Positions 38,062 to 47,296 of a DNA stretch of 64,000 bases are shown one piece after another. A model generated the notes under the pieces. That model made no database searches. It was not told the DNA's origin and worked only from the letters and a program-made list of their open reading frames with translations. Source of the stretch: Bradyrhizobium diazoefficiens (lineage in GTDB: Bacteria; Pseudomonadota; Alphaproteobacteria; Rhizobiales; Xanthobacteraceae). How positions within the stretch are numbered: the stretch's first letter is position 1; every line of letters begins with the position of its first letter. The translations under genes and the position numbers were made by a program. Location: contig NZ_CP067041.1 of NCBI RefSeq assembly GCF_016599855.1, forward strand, positions 1,674,001 through 1,738,000, written 5' to 3'.

Positions 38062-38316
38062 TAGAATGCGCGCTCGATATCGGCCGCACTCGCTTTACTT
38101 CGCGAGCGAACCAACAATTCCAAGTCAAGGACAGCCAGCGCTTCCATCAGGGTGTGGAGTTGAACGGCGGGTGCGCCCGCTTCAAGCCGGGACACGGTTC
38201 CCTGACGCAGGTGGATGTTTTTTTCCGAGCTCGGATTGCGTCAGTCCGGCCTGCTTGCGAGCCCTTCGTAGAATGGCTCCCAGTTGTTTTTCGTTGCGGG
38301 CGATGTGCTGCGGCAT
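38061..38316 (-). pseudogene. hipB: HipB-type XRE antitoxin, poly-A frameshift
   Basis: A helix-turn-helix antitoxin that would be 84 residues. ATG 38316 starts MPQHIARNEKQLGAILRRAR; the HTH runs through AGLTQSELGK. A run of seven A (T7 at 38218-38224 on the + strand) puts the rest out of frame; with six A the protein continues NIHLRQGTVSRLEAGAPAVQ, then LHTLMEALAVLDLELLVRS, and stops overlapping hipA. Such A runs are prone to slippage, so a little full-length HipB might still be made. With hipA also broken, the module is decaying. Confidence 0.85.
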
Positions 38317-38333
38317 GTGAACCTCAAGCACCA

Positions 38334-38432
38334 GTATACGCAATTGCGTATACGCACTCAATATACGCAACCGCGTATATCAGGAAAATAGACGCTAGCG
38401 CGTATAAACTCAGAATATAGGCACTGCGTAAA
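38334..38432 (+). promoter_or_regulatory. Array of four HipB-type operators, 27-bp spacing
   Basis: Immediately upstream of hipB there are four ATACGC-N4-GCGTAT-type inverted repeats: GTATACGCAATTGCGTATAC (perfect, 38334-38353), ATATACGCAACCGCGTATAT (38361-38380), TAGACGCTAGCGCGTATA (38389-38406) and a weaker one at 38416-38432. Centres are 27 bp apart, about 2.5 helical turns. This fits cooperative autorepression by HipB dimers or HipAB. Confidence 0.8.
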
Positions 38433-38541
38433 TCTCCCGCGATATTCCGGAATGATCGAGCACTTTTCCCAGCCAAATCCGAGCAAGACAAAGGCTGACG
38501 GCTGCCAATGCTATCGCCAAGATTTCGCAAGCCCTCAGTCG

Positions 38542-38657
38542 ATGGAAGAGCAAGTCCGGGCAACGGTCAACGCGATGGCCATCGAGGAGGGCAGCCCACG
38601 GGCCAGATCGATACGAAGCTGATCGAACAAGCGATCGAGTTGCTCAAGACCGAATAA
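38542..38657 (+). pseudogene. Short coding remnant, unrecognised
   Basis: MEEQVRATVNAMAIEEGSP in one frame continues as GQIDTKLIEQAIELLKTE with a stop in the next frame, so a one-base shift joins two protein-like halves. It could be a small helical protein or the tail of a larger gene. The rest of 38433-39091 shows nothing I recognise. Confidence 0.25.
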
Positions 38658-39094
38658 ACGATTGATCATCCAAACCGGCGGCGTCGTTCTTTACCAATGA
38701 ACTCCTCGCCAACTGACTGGCCAGAGATAGCATGCGAGCCCGACTGTGGGCGTCGGGCGAGCCTGAGGTGAGACCATGCAAGCTGCTGCGTGCTCGCATC
38801 CGCCTCTAAAGATCATGAGTCATCAGCGGATCCTAGGAAGCTTCCTCCGGTGCGGATCATGGCCTGAAATTGAGAATCTCGGTCCGGCAGTTGAATTGCT
38901 TGCGCAGATGCTCGACGCACCGCCGATAGGAAGGCGACTCCGCGAAATCGCCTCAAAATCTCTAAACGATGACCACAAGAATCACGTTGCTTGCGACGGC
39001 GCCGTTCGCAGTATTGACGCGTTGAACGATCCGGTGAAAGCGAATGGCGTAGAGTGATGGAATCGTTCAATCGCGAACAAGTCCAGGAGAGATG

Positions 39095-39403
39095 ATGAAG
39101 TTGGTGAAGACCTCTGTAGTGGCATGTGTCCTTTCGGCTTTGCTTGGAGGCCAAGTGCTTGCGCAAGACCTTTCGACCGACTCCAAGAGTCGCGGCGGCA
39201 TGCAAGGCAAGAGCATACAGGGGGGTATGAGCGATGATGATGATGATTCGACCACTCAGCTCGGCGCTGCGGACCGAAAGGCAGGTATGAAGCCGGTCAA
39301 GAGCACAAAGGGTGCAGCCGGCACTACCGGAATCGCTCCGAACAAGGGGGCAGCTGACGATTCTTCAGTCGGCGGCACGCCGACCGCCGGCAAGCGCCAC
39401 TAA
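39095..39403 (+). CDS. Small secreted protein, unknown function
   Basis: About 102 residues. The signal peptide KTSVVACVLSALLGGQVLAQ is followed by a low-complexity, Gly/Lys/Asp/Thr-rich mature part with a run of five Asp (SDDDDDSTTQL) and Gly-Ala-Ala-Gly repeats. GGAGA lies just ahead of two adjacent ATGs (39092 and 39095). A good terminator follows. No enzymatic motif is seen. The acidic run could bind divalent metal, but that is only a suggestion. Intact signal, start and terminator make it a real gene. Confidence 0.65.
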   Translation: MKLVKTSVVACVLSALLGGQVLAQDLSTDSKSRGGMQGKSIQGGMSDDDDDSTTQLGAADRKAGMKPVKSTKGAAGTTGIAPNKGAADDSSVGGTPTAGKRH

Positions 39404-39424
39404 CGCAGGCGATTCTTATCGGCA

Positions 39425-39462
39425 AACCTCCGGTCGCGCACAGGCGGCCGGAGGTTTTTTTT
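39425..39462 (+). terminator. Rho-independent terminator
   Basis: Stem AACCTCCGG / CCGGAGGTT with a 14-base loop, followed by a run of eight T. It lies 22 bp after the small secreted protein gene. Confidence 0.9.
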
Positions 39463-40107
39463 CGTGTTCAGTTCGATCTCGGCGCGAATGGCCCAGCAGG
39501 AAGCAGTCAAGTTGATTGCTGCGTCGAGGCTGTCAGCGCCCCCTCCGGCTCGTCCACGAAAATGAGTTGCTGGTCGGTATAGGGCGGAAGCTTTTGCCCT
39601 CGCTCTCGGCGAGTGCGAATGATTCAGCCAAGCGTTAGGTGCGCCCCGACCTGCTCTTGCTATCGCTTATCGAAATCGCGCAGCGCCGAATGGTGATGCT
39701 CGGCGCGGACGCGTCAGGCTCCGCAGCGGAGTGGCGGAGCTGCTACCCCCATGAATGGGGTCGTCACAGCGCGTTCCGGCAGGACATCGCTAGCCCGGCT
39801 GCCCGAATCTGACAACTAGGATCAGGCTTTCTTCGCCTGATGCCGGTCAACAACGTGCTCGAGCCGGATGCAGTGAAGAAGCCATCGCGGTGTTTCGTGC
39901 CGTGAGGACTTTTGCGTTCTCATGCCAATCCGCTTTGCGAGCTTTATGCCAAGGCTTGTCGATCGGCATTCAAATTTGACCTCTCCGCGAATTGTTCGCA
40001 GGCTTGCGCGCTACTTCCGGAGTTCCTACGCTACGGCCGCGGAGCTCAGGACGGTTGTCGGCGCGTTGCTGACGCGACGGACAATTGCAGCCGAGGGAGT
40101 TTGCCTG
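39463..40107. other. Gene-free stretch
   Basis: Nothing identified. The frame of the FAD oxidoreductase is open back to 39922, but without family likeness before 40108. A minus-strand frame near 39550 reads FVDEPEGAL, faintly ATPase-like, too short to call. Confidence 0.35.
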
Positions 40108-41391
40108 ATGCAAGGGGATCCGAGATCGCACGGGCTCTGGGAACTGACGGCTCCGCATGCACCTCAGACCGCTCGTCTGGCTGGCGAGATCGACGTCGAT
40201 GTCCTCGTCATCGGTGGCGGATATACCGGGCTTTCGTCCGCTCTCCATCTTGCTGAAGGAGCAGCGCGCGTCGCTGTCCTCGAGGCGTCTGAAATCGGCT
40301 TCGGCGGCTCCGGACGCAATGTCGGTCTCGTGAATGCCGGTATGTGGGTCATGCCGGACGCTCTCGCGGCGACGCTGGGACAAACCCTTGGGGAGCGCCT
40401 GATCGATCTGCTCGGCGATGGGCCGCGACGGGTGTTCGATCTTATTGCGCAACATGATATTAACTGCGAGCAAGAGCCCACGGGCACGTTGCATTGTGCA
40501 GTCGGACGCAGGGGATTGGAAGAAATCGAGGCTCGTGCTGAACAATGGCAGCGACGTGGTGCGCCGGTCGAGATTCTCGGTGCCGAGGAGACGCGCCGGA
40601 GGATTGGCGGTGGCGACTACACTGGCGCACTGCTGGATAAACGCGCTGGCACAATTCAGCCGCTGGCCTATGTCCGTGGTTTGGCTCGCGCCGCGCTTGC
40701 TGCCGGCGCGAAAATATTCACTCACAGCGCTGCTCTCGCCGCCAGCGATGACGGCTCGCGCTGGAAGGTCAATACGGCAGCCGGATCTGTGCGTGCAGAT
40801 TGGGTGATTGTTGCCACCGATGCCTACGCGCGAGGACCGTGGTCGCTGGTCCGGCAGGAGCAGATCCAACTGCCTTACTTCAACTTTGCGACCCAACCTC
40901 TCCCGGATCATTTGAGGGCATCGATCCTGCCCGAACGCCAGGGAGCCTGGGATACGAAACAGGTGCTCAGTTCATTTCGCTTCGACCGTGCAGGTCGGCT
41001 CGTTTATGGCAGCGTCGGTGCTCTTGAGTGGAGCAGTACAGCAGTGCACAGGGCGTGGGCGATCCGTTCGCTCGGCAAGCTGTTTCCTCAGCTCTCCGAT
41101 ATCGAATTCGAGGCCGGTTGGTTCGGGACGATCGGTCTGACCTCGGACAACCTGCCTCGCTTTCACAAATTGGACCGCAACGTCATTGGGTTTAATGGGT
41201 ACAACGGCCGCGGAATTGCGCCGGGCACTGTGTTCGGAGACGTGCTCGCGTCCTATGTGCTAGGGCGGGTTGCGGACAAAGATCTTCCGCTTCCGATCGC
41301 ACCGGTGGAGGAGCCGCGCTTCCGCGCCACGCGGGAGGCGCTCTATCGGATCGGGGCGCAACTCGTTCATTTGACAGAAGCCCGGCTCTGA
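40108..41391 (+). CDS. FAD-dependent amine/amino-acid oxidoreductase (DAO family)
   Basis: About 427 residues of the DadA/PuuB-like glycine oxidase family. The FAD Rossmann motif is VDVLVIGGGYTGLSSALHLA (about 30-50) with the matching acidic strand end VAVLEASEIGFGGSGRN. The C-terminal FAD signature is GFNGYNGRGIAPGTVFGDVL. Such enzymes oxidise polyamine intermediates, D-amino acids or N-methyl amino acids to imines, making H2O2 or feeding electrons to a quinone. I chose ATG 40108 because GAGGGAG lies 8 bases upstream and the upstream part of the frame looks non-coding. No partner genes flank it. Confidence 0.85.
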   Translation: MQGDPRSHGLWELTAPHAPQTARLAGEIDVDVLVIGGGYTGLSSALHLAEGAARVAVLEASEIGFGGSGRNVGLVNAGMWVMPDALAATLGQTLGERLIDLLGDGPRRVFDLIAQHDINCEQEPTGTLHCAVGRRGLEEIEARAEQWQRRGAPVEILGAEETRRRIGGGDYTGALLDKRAGTIQPLAYVRGLARAALAAGAKIFTHSAALAASDDGSRWKVNTAAGSVRADWVIVATDAYARGPWSLVRQEQIQLPYFNFATQPLPDHLRASILPERQGAWDTKQVLSSFRFDRAGRLVYGSVGALEWSSTAVHRAWAIRSLGKLFPQLSDIEFEAGWFGTIGLTSDNLPRFHKLDRNVIGFNGYNGRGIAPGTVFGDVLASYVLGRVADKDLPLPIAPVEEPRFRATREALYRIGAQLVHLTEARL

Positions 41392-41711
41392 TCCGTCAGT
41401 TCTCGGTACTCCGCGAGCTCCACGCAAGGCACATGCTGGCTTTTCGCCGACGTATTACAGTTCCGCCGGCCTCAGAGAGGGCTATTGCCCATCTCGCTCG
41501 ATCGCTGACGTAGGATGCCGATGATACACTCGCGACACCGTATCATCTCAATCGATCGCCTTTTCGCTGAGCCACTGGCGTCCTTCATATGCTAGCACGC
41601 GATGAAATTATTCGTCGCAGGCCCTGGCCGCCGCCCTGGATGCGGCAGATGTTCGATGTCCGCTAAGCAGGTTGATCTCCGCAGAGCTGTCGAACATGCT
41701 CGGCACACAAC
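41392..41711. other. Gene-free stretch before groEL terminator
   Basis: No gene or element recognised between the convergent oxidoreductase and groEL genes. Confidence 0.4.
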
Positions 41712-41741
41712 AAAAACCCCGGCATTGCTGCCGGGGTTTCG
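41712..41741 (-). terminator. Rho-independent terminator of groESL
   Basis: On the minus strand a GC-rich stem (ACCCCGGC-type arms: AAACCCCGGC and GCCGGGGTTT on the + strand) with a short ATTGCT-type loop is followed by a T run. It sits about 30 bp after the groEL stop. Confidence 0.85.
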
Positions 41742-41770
41742 CATTTCCGTGGTTGGCCTTAACGGCTGGA

Positions 41771-43450
<1,680 letters not shown>

Positions 43451-43509
43451 TCACCCTTGGCGAGGCGCCCGCAGGCGCTCCTCAGGGGTGAGCGGTGCGA
43501 GCGGTTGGA

Positions 43510-43824
43510 TTAGGCGGCCTTCTTCTTGGCCGACGCGTCGGTGAGAACGCCCATGATGTCGCTCTCCTTCATGATCAACAGCTCCTGGCCATCGATCTTG
43601 ACCTCGGTGCCCGACCACTTGCCGAACAGCACGCGATCACCGACCTGGAGGTCGATGGGAACCAGTTTGCCGCTCTCGTCGCGGCCGCCGGGGCCGACGG
43701 CGATCACTTCGCCCTGCGAGGGCTTTTCCTTGGCCGTATCGGGAATGATGATGCCGCCAGCGGTCTTCTCTTCTGCGTCGATGCGCTTGACCACGACGCG
43801 GTCGTGAAGCGGACGGAAGTTCAT
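43510..43824 (-). CDS. groS: 10 kDa co-chaperonin GroES
   Basis: A 104-residue co-chaperonin of normal length: [20 protein letters not shown], then the mobile loop [20 protein letters not shown], and [20 protein letters not shown], ending in Lys/Ala-rich SAKKKAA. It caps the GroEL cavity. GGAGGACTGC precedes ATG 43824. First gene of the groESL operon, with a CIRCE operator about 45 bp upstream of the start codon. Confidence 0.98.
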   Translation of the reverse strand: MNFRPLHDRVVVKRIDAEEKTAGGIIIPDTAKEKPSQGEVIAVGPGGRDESGKLVPIDLQVGDRVLFGKWSGTEVKIDGQELLIMKESDIMGVLTDASAKKKAA

Positions 43825-43867
43825 GCAGTCCTCCTAAGTAGTTGCTCGGGTTTGGATTTCAGACTTG

Positions 43868-43894
43868 TTAGCAGTCGATGCCAGCGAGTGCTAG
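43868..43894 (-). promoter_or_regulatory. CIRCE operator (HrcA binding site)
   Basis: TTAGCAGTC-N9-GAGTGCTAG differs from the consensus TTAGCACTC-N9-GAGTGCTAA at one position per arm. It sits in the groES leader and predicts HrcA repression relieved by heat. Confidence 0.85.
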
Positions 43895-43985
43895 CGCGGG
43901 CCGGGCTCAAATGGGGCTGGTCCTTTCCGGAAGCAAGGGTTTCTGACAGAAAAATAGATGCCCGGGGTATTCGGCTCTTCGGGGC

Positions 43986-44510
43986 ATGCCGGCGAACAAC
44001 CGGACCGGCGACCTGCCTTCGCTGCCTAGGATTTTTCCTCACTATCCCGCGCGGACTCGGACTCGTGATGGCGCACCGGAGCACGCCGAGCTCGCGCCGG
44101 GTTCTGATGACGCCACCAAGAAGCTCGATGCAAAGGGCAGGCCAGTCGACTTCAAAGAGCTGCTGAGGATCCAGCGGCACTATCAACGTCCGCAAGTGAG
44201 AGCACGCATCGAGGGCGCTGGCTTGATCTGGAGAGCCGCTGTCTCGTGCCGTTCACGTCGTTCTTCCGGACACTATCGATGGCAAGAAGGTGCCGCGGTC
44301 CGGTTCGCTCCCGAGGAGACCTGCCCTGTTCTCGCATTCGCGAGGTCTCTGGACCAACTGGACCAGCGTGCGCAAGGCCAAGTAAGGCGAGATCCCCGCC
44401 GGCATCTTCGCGCTTCTAACCTGCGAGCCGAACGCCGAGGTCGGCCGCGTCCCTGCGAAAGCAAAGGCGGTGATCCTGACGACGACCGCCGTGGCTCGCT
44501 GCCATGACGA
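43986..44510 (+). pseudogene. SOS response-associated peptidase (SRAP/HMCES-like) remnant
   Basis: Fragments of the SRAP family occur in order but in different frames. RTGDLPSLPRIFPHYPA comes first, then LDLESRCLVPFTSFF near 44225, then GLWTNWTSVRKAK, an in-frame TAA, and GEIPAGIFALLTCEPNAEVG and VPAKAKAVILTT up to about 44490. The N-terminal catalytic Cys2 region is absent. SRAP proteins crosslink to abasic sites in single-stranded DNA. With at least two frameshifts and one stop the gene is dead. Confidence 0.7.
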
Positions 44511-44599
44511 TTGCGGGCAGGTCAGAGGCTTCCTGCAACGCGGGCAGACGGGAGTGGTACTACAACGGTGGCGTTGGGCGACACGAAGAGGGCGAGAGA

Positions 44600-44806
44600 T
44601 CAACTAAGAGGATCCGGCGGACGCTCGGCGAAACCAGGTGAACCGGGCAAGCTCGAACCAGATCCCGCAGGCTCCACTTCCGCGACGAGCCTTTCGGCTT
44701 GTTCGACGAGTTCGGACCGGGTGCGTGGATCGCGTATCCGGAGAAAAGCGCGGATCAGCCTAAGTCCCTGCAGATCGCTTTGCGCTGAAGACACATTCTC
44801 GTTCAT
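44600..44806 (-). CDS. Small hypothetical protein
   Basis: A 68-residue cytoplasmic protein: MNENVSSAQSDLQGLRLIRA, then a helical basic-acidic stretch (LRIRDPRTRSELVEQAERLV) and a Pro/Gly/Ser tail. GGGAG lies 8 bases before ATG 44806. The Arg/Glu helix pattern is reminiscent of short proteins with a truncated helix-turn-helix partner, but I recognise no family. Probably a genuine small gene. Confidence 0.5.
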   Translation of the reverse strand: MNENVSSAQSDLQGLRLIRAFLRIRDPRTRSELVEQAERLVAEVEPAGSGSSLPGSPGFAERPPDPLS

Positions 44807-44889
44807 TTCGAGCTCCCTGACTTTCTGTAGGTGGTCCTAATTGCAAGTGCAAGAATGCTCATCATCTCCCGCTGGTTGCAACATGAATC

Positions 44890-45186
44890 CTACGAAAAGG
44901 AGGGGTTCCGCTCAGACCTGAAAGCAAGTTCACACTGTCCGGAGCCGGCACGGGTAGGATGCGCGCCACCGTTTCGCTTCATAGCCTCCCATCCTGTCGC
45001 AGAAGCGAAGCGCAATTCAGCGACTAAAGCAGCCGTAGCTGCTGCCCATACGTTCCAATACACCGATTCTGGTTGTGCGCCTTTCGACAATTCGGATGGG
45101 ATAACGCGCCCGATGCCAGGCAAGAAACGGCCAGAAGCCAGCCACAGAAGAGCAGTTACAGCTTCTACGCCTCGTCTTAGACGCAT
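44890..45186 (-). CDS. Small hypothetical membrane protein
   Basis: A 98-residue frame with GGAGGA about 5 bases before ATG 45186. Two moderately hydrophobic segments are seen (VTALLWLASGRFLPGIGRVI and VYWNVWAAATAALVAELRFA), then a polar tail. No family recognised. The good ribosome binding site supports translation. The rest of 44807-45409 holds nothing else apparent. Confidence 0.4.
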   Translation of the reverse strand: MRLRRGVEAVTALLWLASGRFLPGIGRVIPSELSKGAQPESVYWNVWAAATAALVAELRFASATGWEAMKRNGGAHPTRAGSGQCELAFRSERNPSFS

Positions 45187-45409
45187 CGCCTTCCTCCAGA
45201 GCGTTCAATTTCGCCGTCTACCCTCGCCATTCGAGAGCCGAATCCTTTGCGCAGCAACTACAGCTCTCGATCAAGAATGCCGCAATGACGTCGTAACGAT
45301 TGGGTGAAAGGAAAGGAACAGTGCCATTGCACATCGAAGGCTCGCTGAGGTGATCGCGTTATCGAACGGCGCAGGGTACAATCAGACAGAGAGCATAAGG
45401 TCGTAGGCC

Positions 45410-46642
45410 GTGGCAATTAATCGTCGAACCTTCGCTGCAGCCGGGTTTTCTACGCTCGTGTGCGGATACGCACTGATGCAGCAGGGGCGGACCACGCCGT
45501 CCGGGAGGCCAGTGGTCGCCGGCTATGTCGCCCCGTGGAAAGCCCGGACGGGCGGTCCAAACATCAAGACGATCCCGGCGCGCGAGCTGACCCACTTGAT
45601 GTACGCGTTCGGCACCGTTTCGGCAGAAGGACTGGCTGGACTTGCGGATCGTTGCCTCGACGCAGGAGCCTGCGACGGAACCGCGCCCTCGCCCCCGTTC
45701 GGCGGCAATTTCGCCCAACTCGCCGAATTGAAGCGGAGCAGTCCAGAGCTTCGCATCCTGATTTCGTTGGGCGGTTGGAGCGGGTCGAAATATTTCTCGG
45801 CCGCCGCTGCCACACCGATGTCGCGCGCGCGGTTCGCACAATCCGTTATCGAGGCGTTCTTTCGCCCGTATCCTGGTCTGTTCGATGGTGTGGATGTCGA
45901 TTGGGAGTTTCCCGTCTCAGGAGGACGTCCAGGAAATCTCGCCCGCCTCGACGACCGTACGAATTTCACGCTCCTGATTGCGGAGCTTCGCCGAAGACTC
46001 ATTGAGTTTTCCGCATTGGAGCGCAGGGAGCTCGAGCTCACCATTGCCGTATCGGCCGCCCCCAATAAGATTGTCAATCTGGATGCGGCCGCTCTGGCCC
46101 CGCTGGTCGACCGGATCCATCTGATGGCCTACGACTATCATGCGGGCTCGGCTTTTGCCGGCTTCAATGCCCCGCTGTTCGCCTGTGCCGGCGATCCAAA
46201 TCCCGATCTCAATGTCGATGCAAGTGTGAATGCCTTGATCCGGGCCGGGGTGCCGCCGCGCAAGGTCACACTGGGCGTCGCCTTCTATGGCCGAGCTGTG
46301 GCAGACGTTCCGCAGGAGAATGCGGGACTCTTGCAAGCGGGGACGAGGGCGAGCGAGCAGTGGGGAGGGAGCGACGGCATCGATTATCGCGATCTCGTTG
46401 CCAAGCGACCGGAAGAGCGGGGCTTTCGCCGCTATTGGAGTGATGAGGCGCAGGTGCCGTGGCTCTATGACTCCGAACGGCGGATATGGATCAGCTACGA
46501 CGATCCGCTCTCCATCGCCCGCAAGACGATGTACGCGTGCGCCCATGGACTCGCCGGGATCATGATCTGGGACCTGTTCGCCGACGACGGTTCGCTGCTG
46601 CTCGCGGCGCTCCGCATCCTTCCTGCGCGAAGATTCGATTAG
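45410..46642 (+). CDS. Glycoside hydrolase family 18 (chitinase-like)
   Basis: A 410-residue GH18 protein. An N-terminal twin-Arg-like/hydrophobic export segment (NRRTFAAAGFSTLVCGYALM) is followed by a TIM barrel with SLGGW (about 118-122), the catalytic DGVDVDWEFP (DxxDxDxE, Glu about 167), and MAYDYH (about 239), which are the three GH18 signatures. It should cleave beta-1,4-GlcNAc chains (chitin or chito-oligosaccharides). In a symbiosis island it could trim Nod factors or attack fungal chitin; both are inferences. The start is GTG 45410. It stands alone with no carbohydrate-binding module. Confidence 0.88.
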   Translation: MAINRRTFAAAGFSTLVCGYALMQQGRTTPSGRPVVAGYVAPWKARTGGPNIKTIPARELTHLMYAFGTVSAEGLAGLADRCLDAGACDGTAPSPPFGGNFAQLAELKRSSPELRILISLGGWSGSKYFSAAAATPMSRARFAQSVIEAFFRPYPGLFDGVDVDWEFPVSGGRPGNLARLDDRTNFTLLIAELRRRLIEFSALERRELELTIAVSAAPNKIVNLDAAALAPLVDRIHLMAYDYHAGSAFAGFNAPLFACAGDPNPDLNVDASVNALIRAGVPPRKVTLGVAFYGRAVADVPQENAGLLQAGTRASEQWGGSDGIDYRDLVAKRPEERGFRRYWSDEAQVPWLYDSERRIWISYDDPLSIARKTMYACAHGLAGIMIWDLFADDGSLLLAALRILPARRFD

Positions 46643-47296
46643 AAGGTCGTCATCACGTCGCCTTGAAGCGCGTCATCCGTGCGCCTCGAGCGAAATCATC
46701 CGCGAAACGCGTTCAATGCTGTGAAATCAGAGCCACGTCGGGTTGAAAACGGCGCTCGTCGGGAATCTGACAAACGGCAGCGCCATTCCTGACGCATGCT
46801 GGCGGCGACAGGTTTTTCGTCGTGATGCGACGTGCGCACCGGATCCCATCCGGTTGATCGGGAGGCCGGACGACTTTTCGCAACGCCTCACTCGCAAAGG
46901 CTGGAGCAACCCTGACCTAAGCCTTGTCTGTGCATCGGTGCGCGGTCCCGACCGATCGCCGCTATAAGTCACTGATCCATGCGACATAGAGGGACATGCT
47001 TCGGCGCCGATCCACACGTGCGCCTCACGATCAAGCGATCCAACGTAGATTGTGAGTCTTGAGACAAATGTCAGCAAGTTGACGCTACTAGCATTGCGAA
47101 ATGCCTGCAGAACCGCCGAATTCAACTGGCTCGCGGTTTGCTTTCCTGAGGTCACCATTGCCTATCGCAAGCGGTGATTTTCCGGCGGACCAGGGCGCGC
47201 GTCGCAAGCGTGTGGTCTCCCCCGGCGATTTGCTGTGGTGACAATTAATTCAAGGGCGCTCGGTTGCGGACGGAGCAAATGCAGGGAAGTGTTGGG
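46643..47296. other. Gene-free stretch before second outer-membrane protein
   Basis: About 650 bp without a convincing gene or known element. No sigma54, nod or tts motif is seen ahead of the outer-membrane protein gene. Confidence 0.4.
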
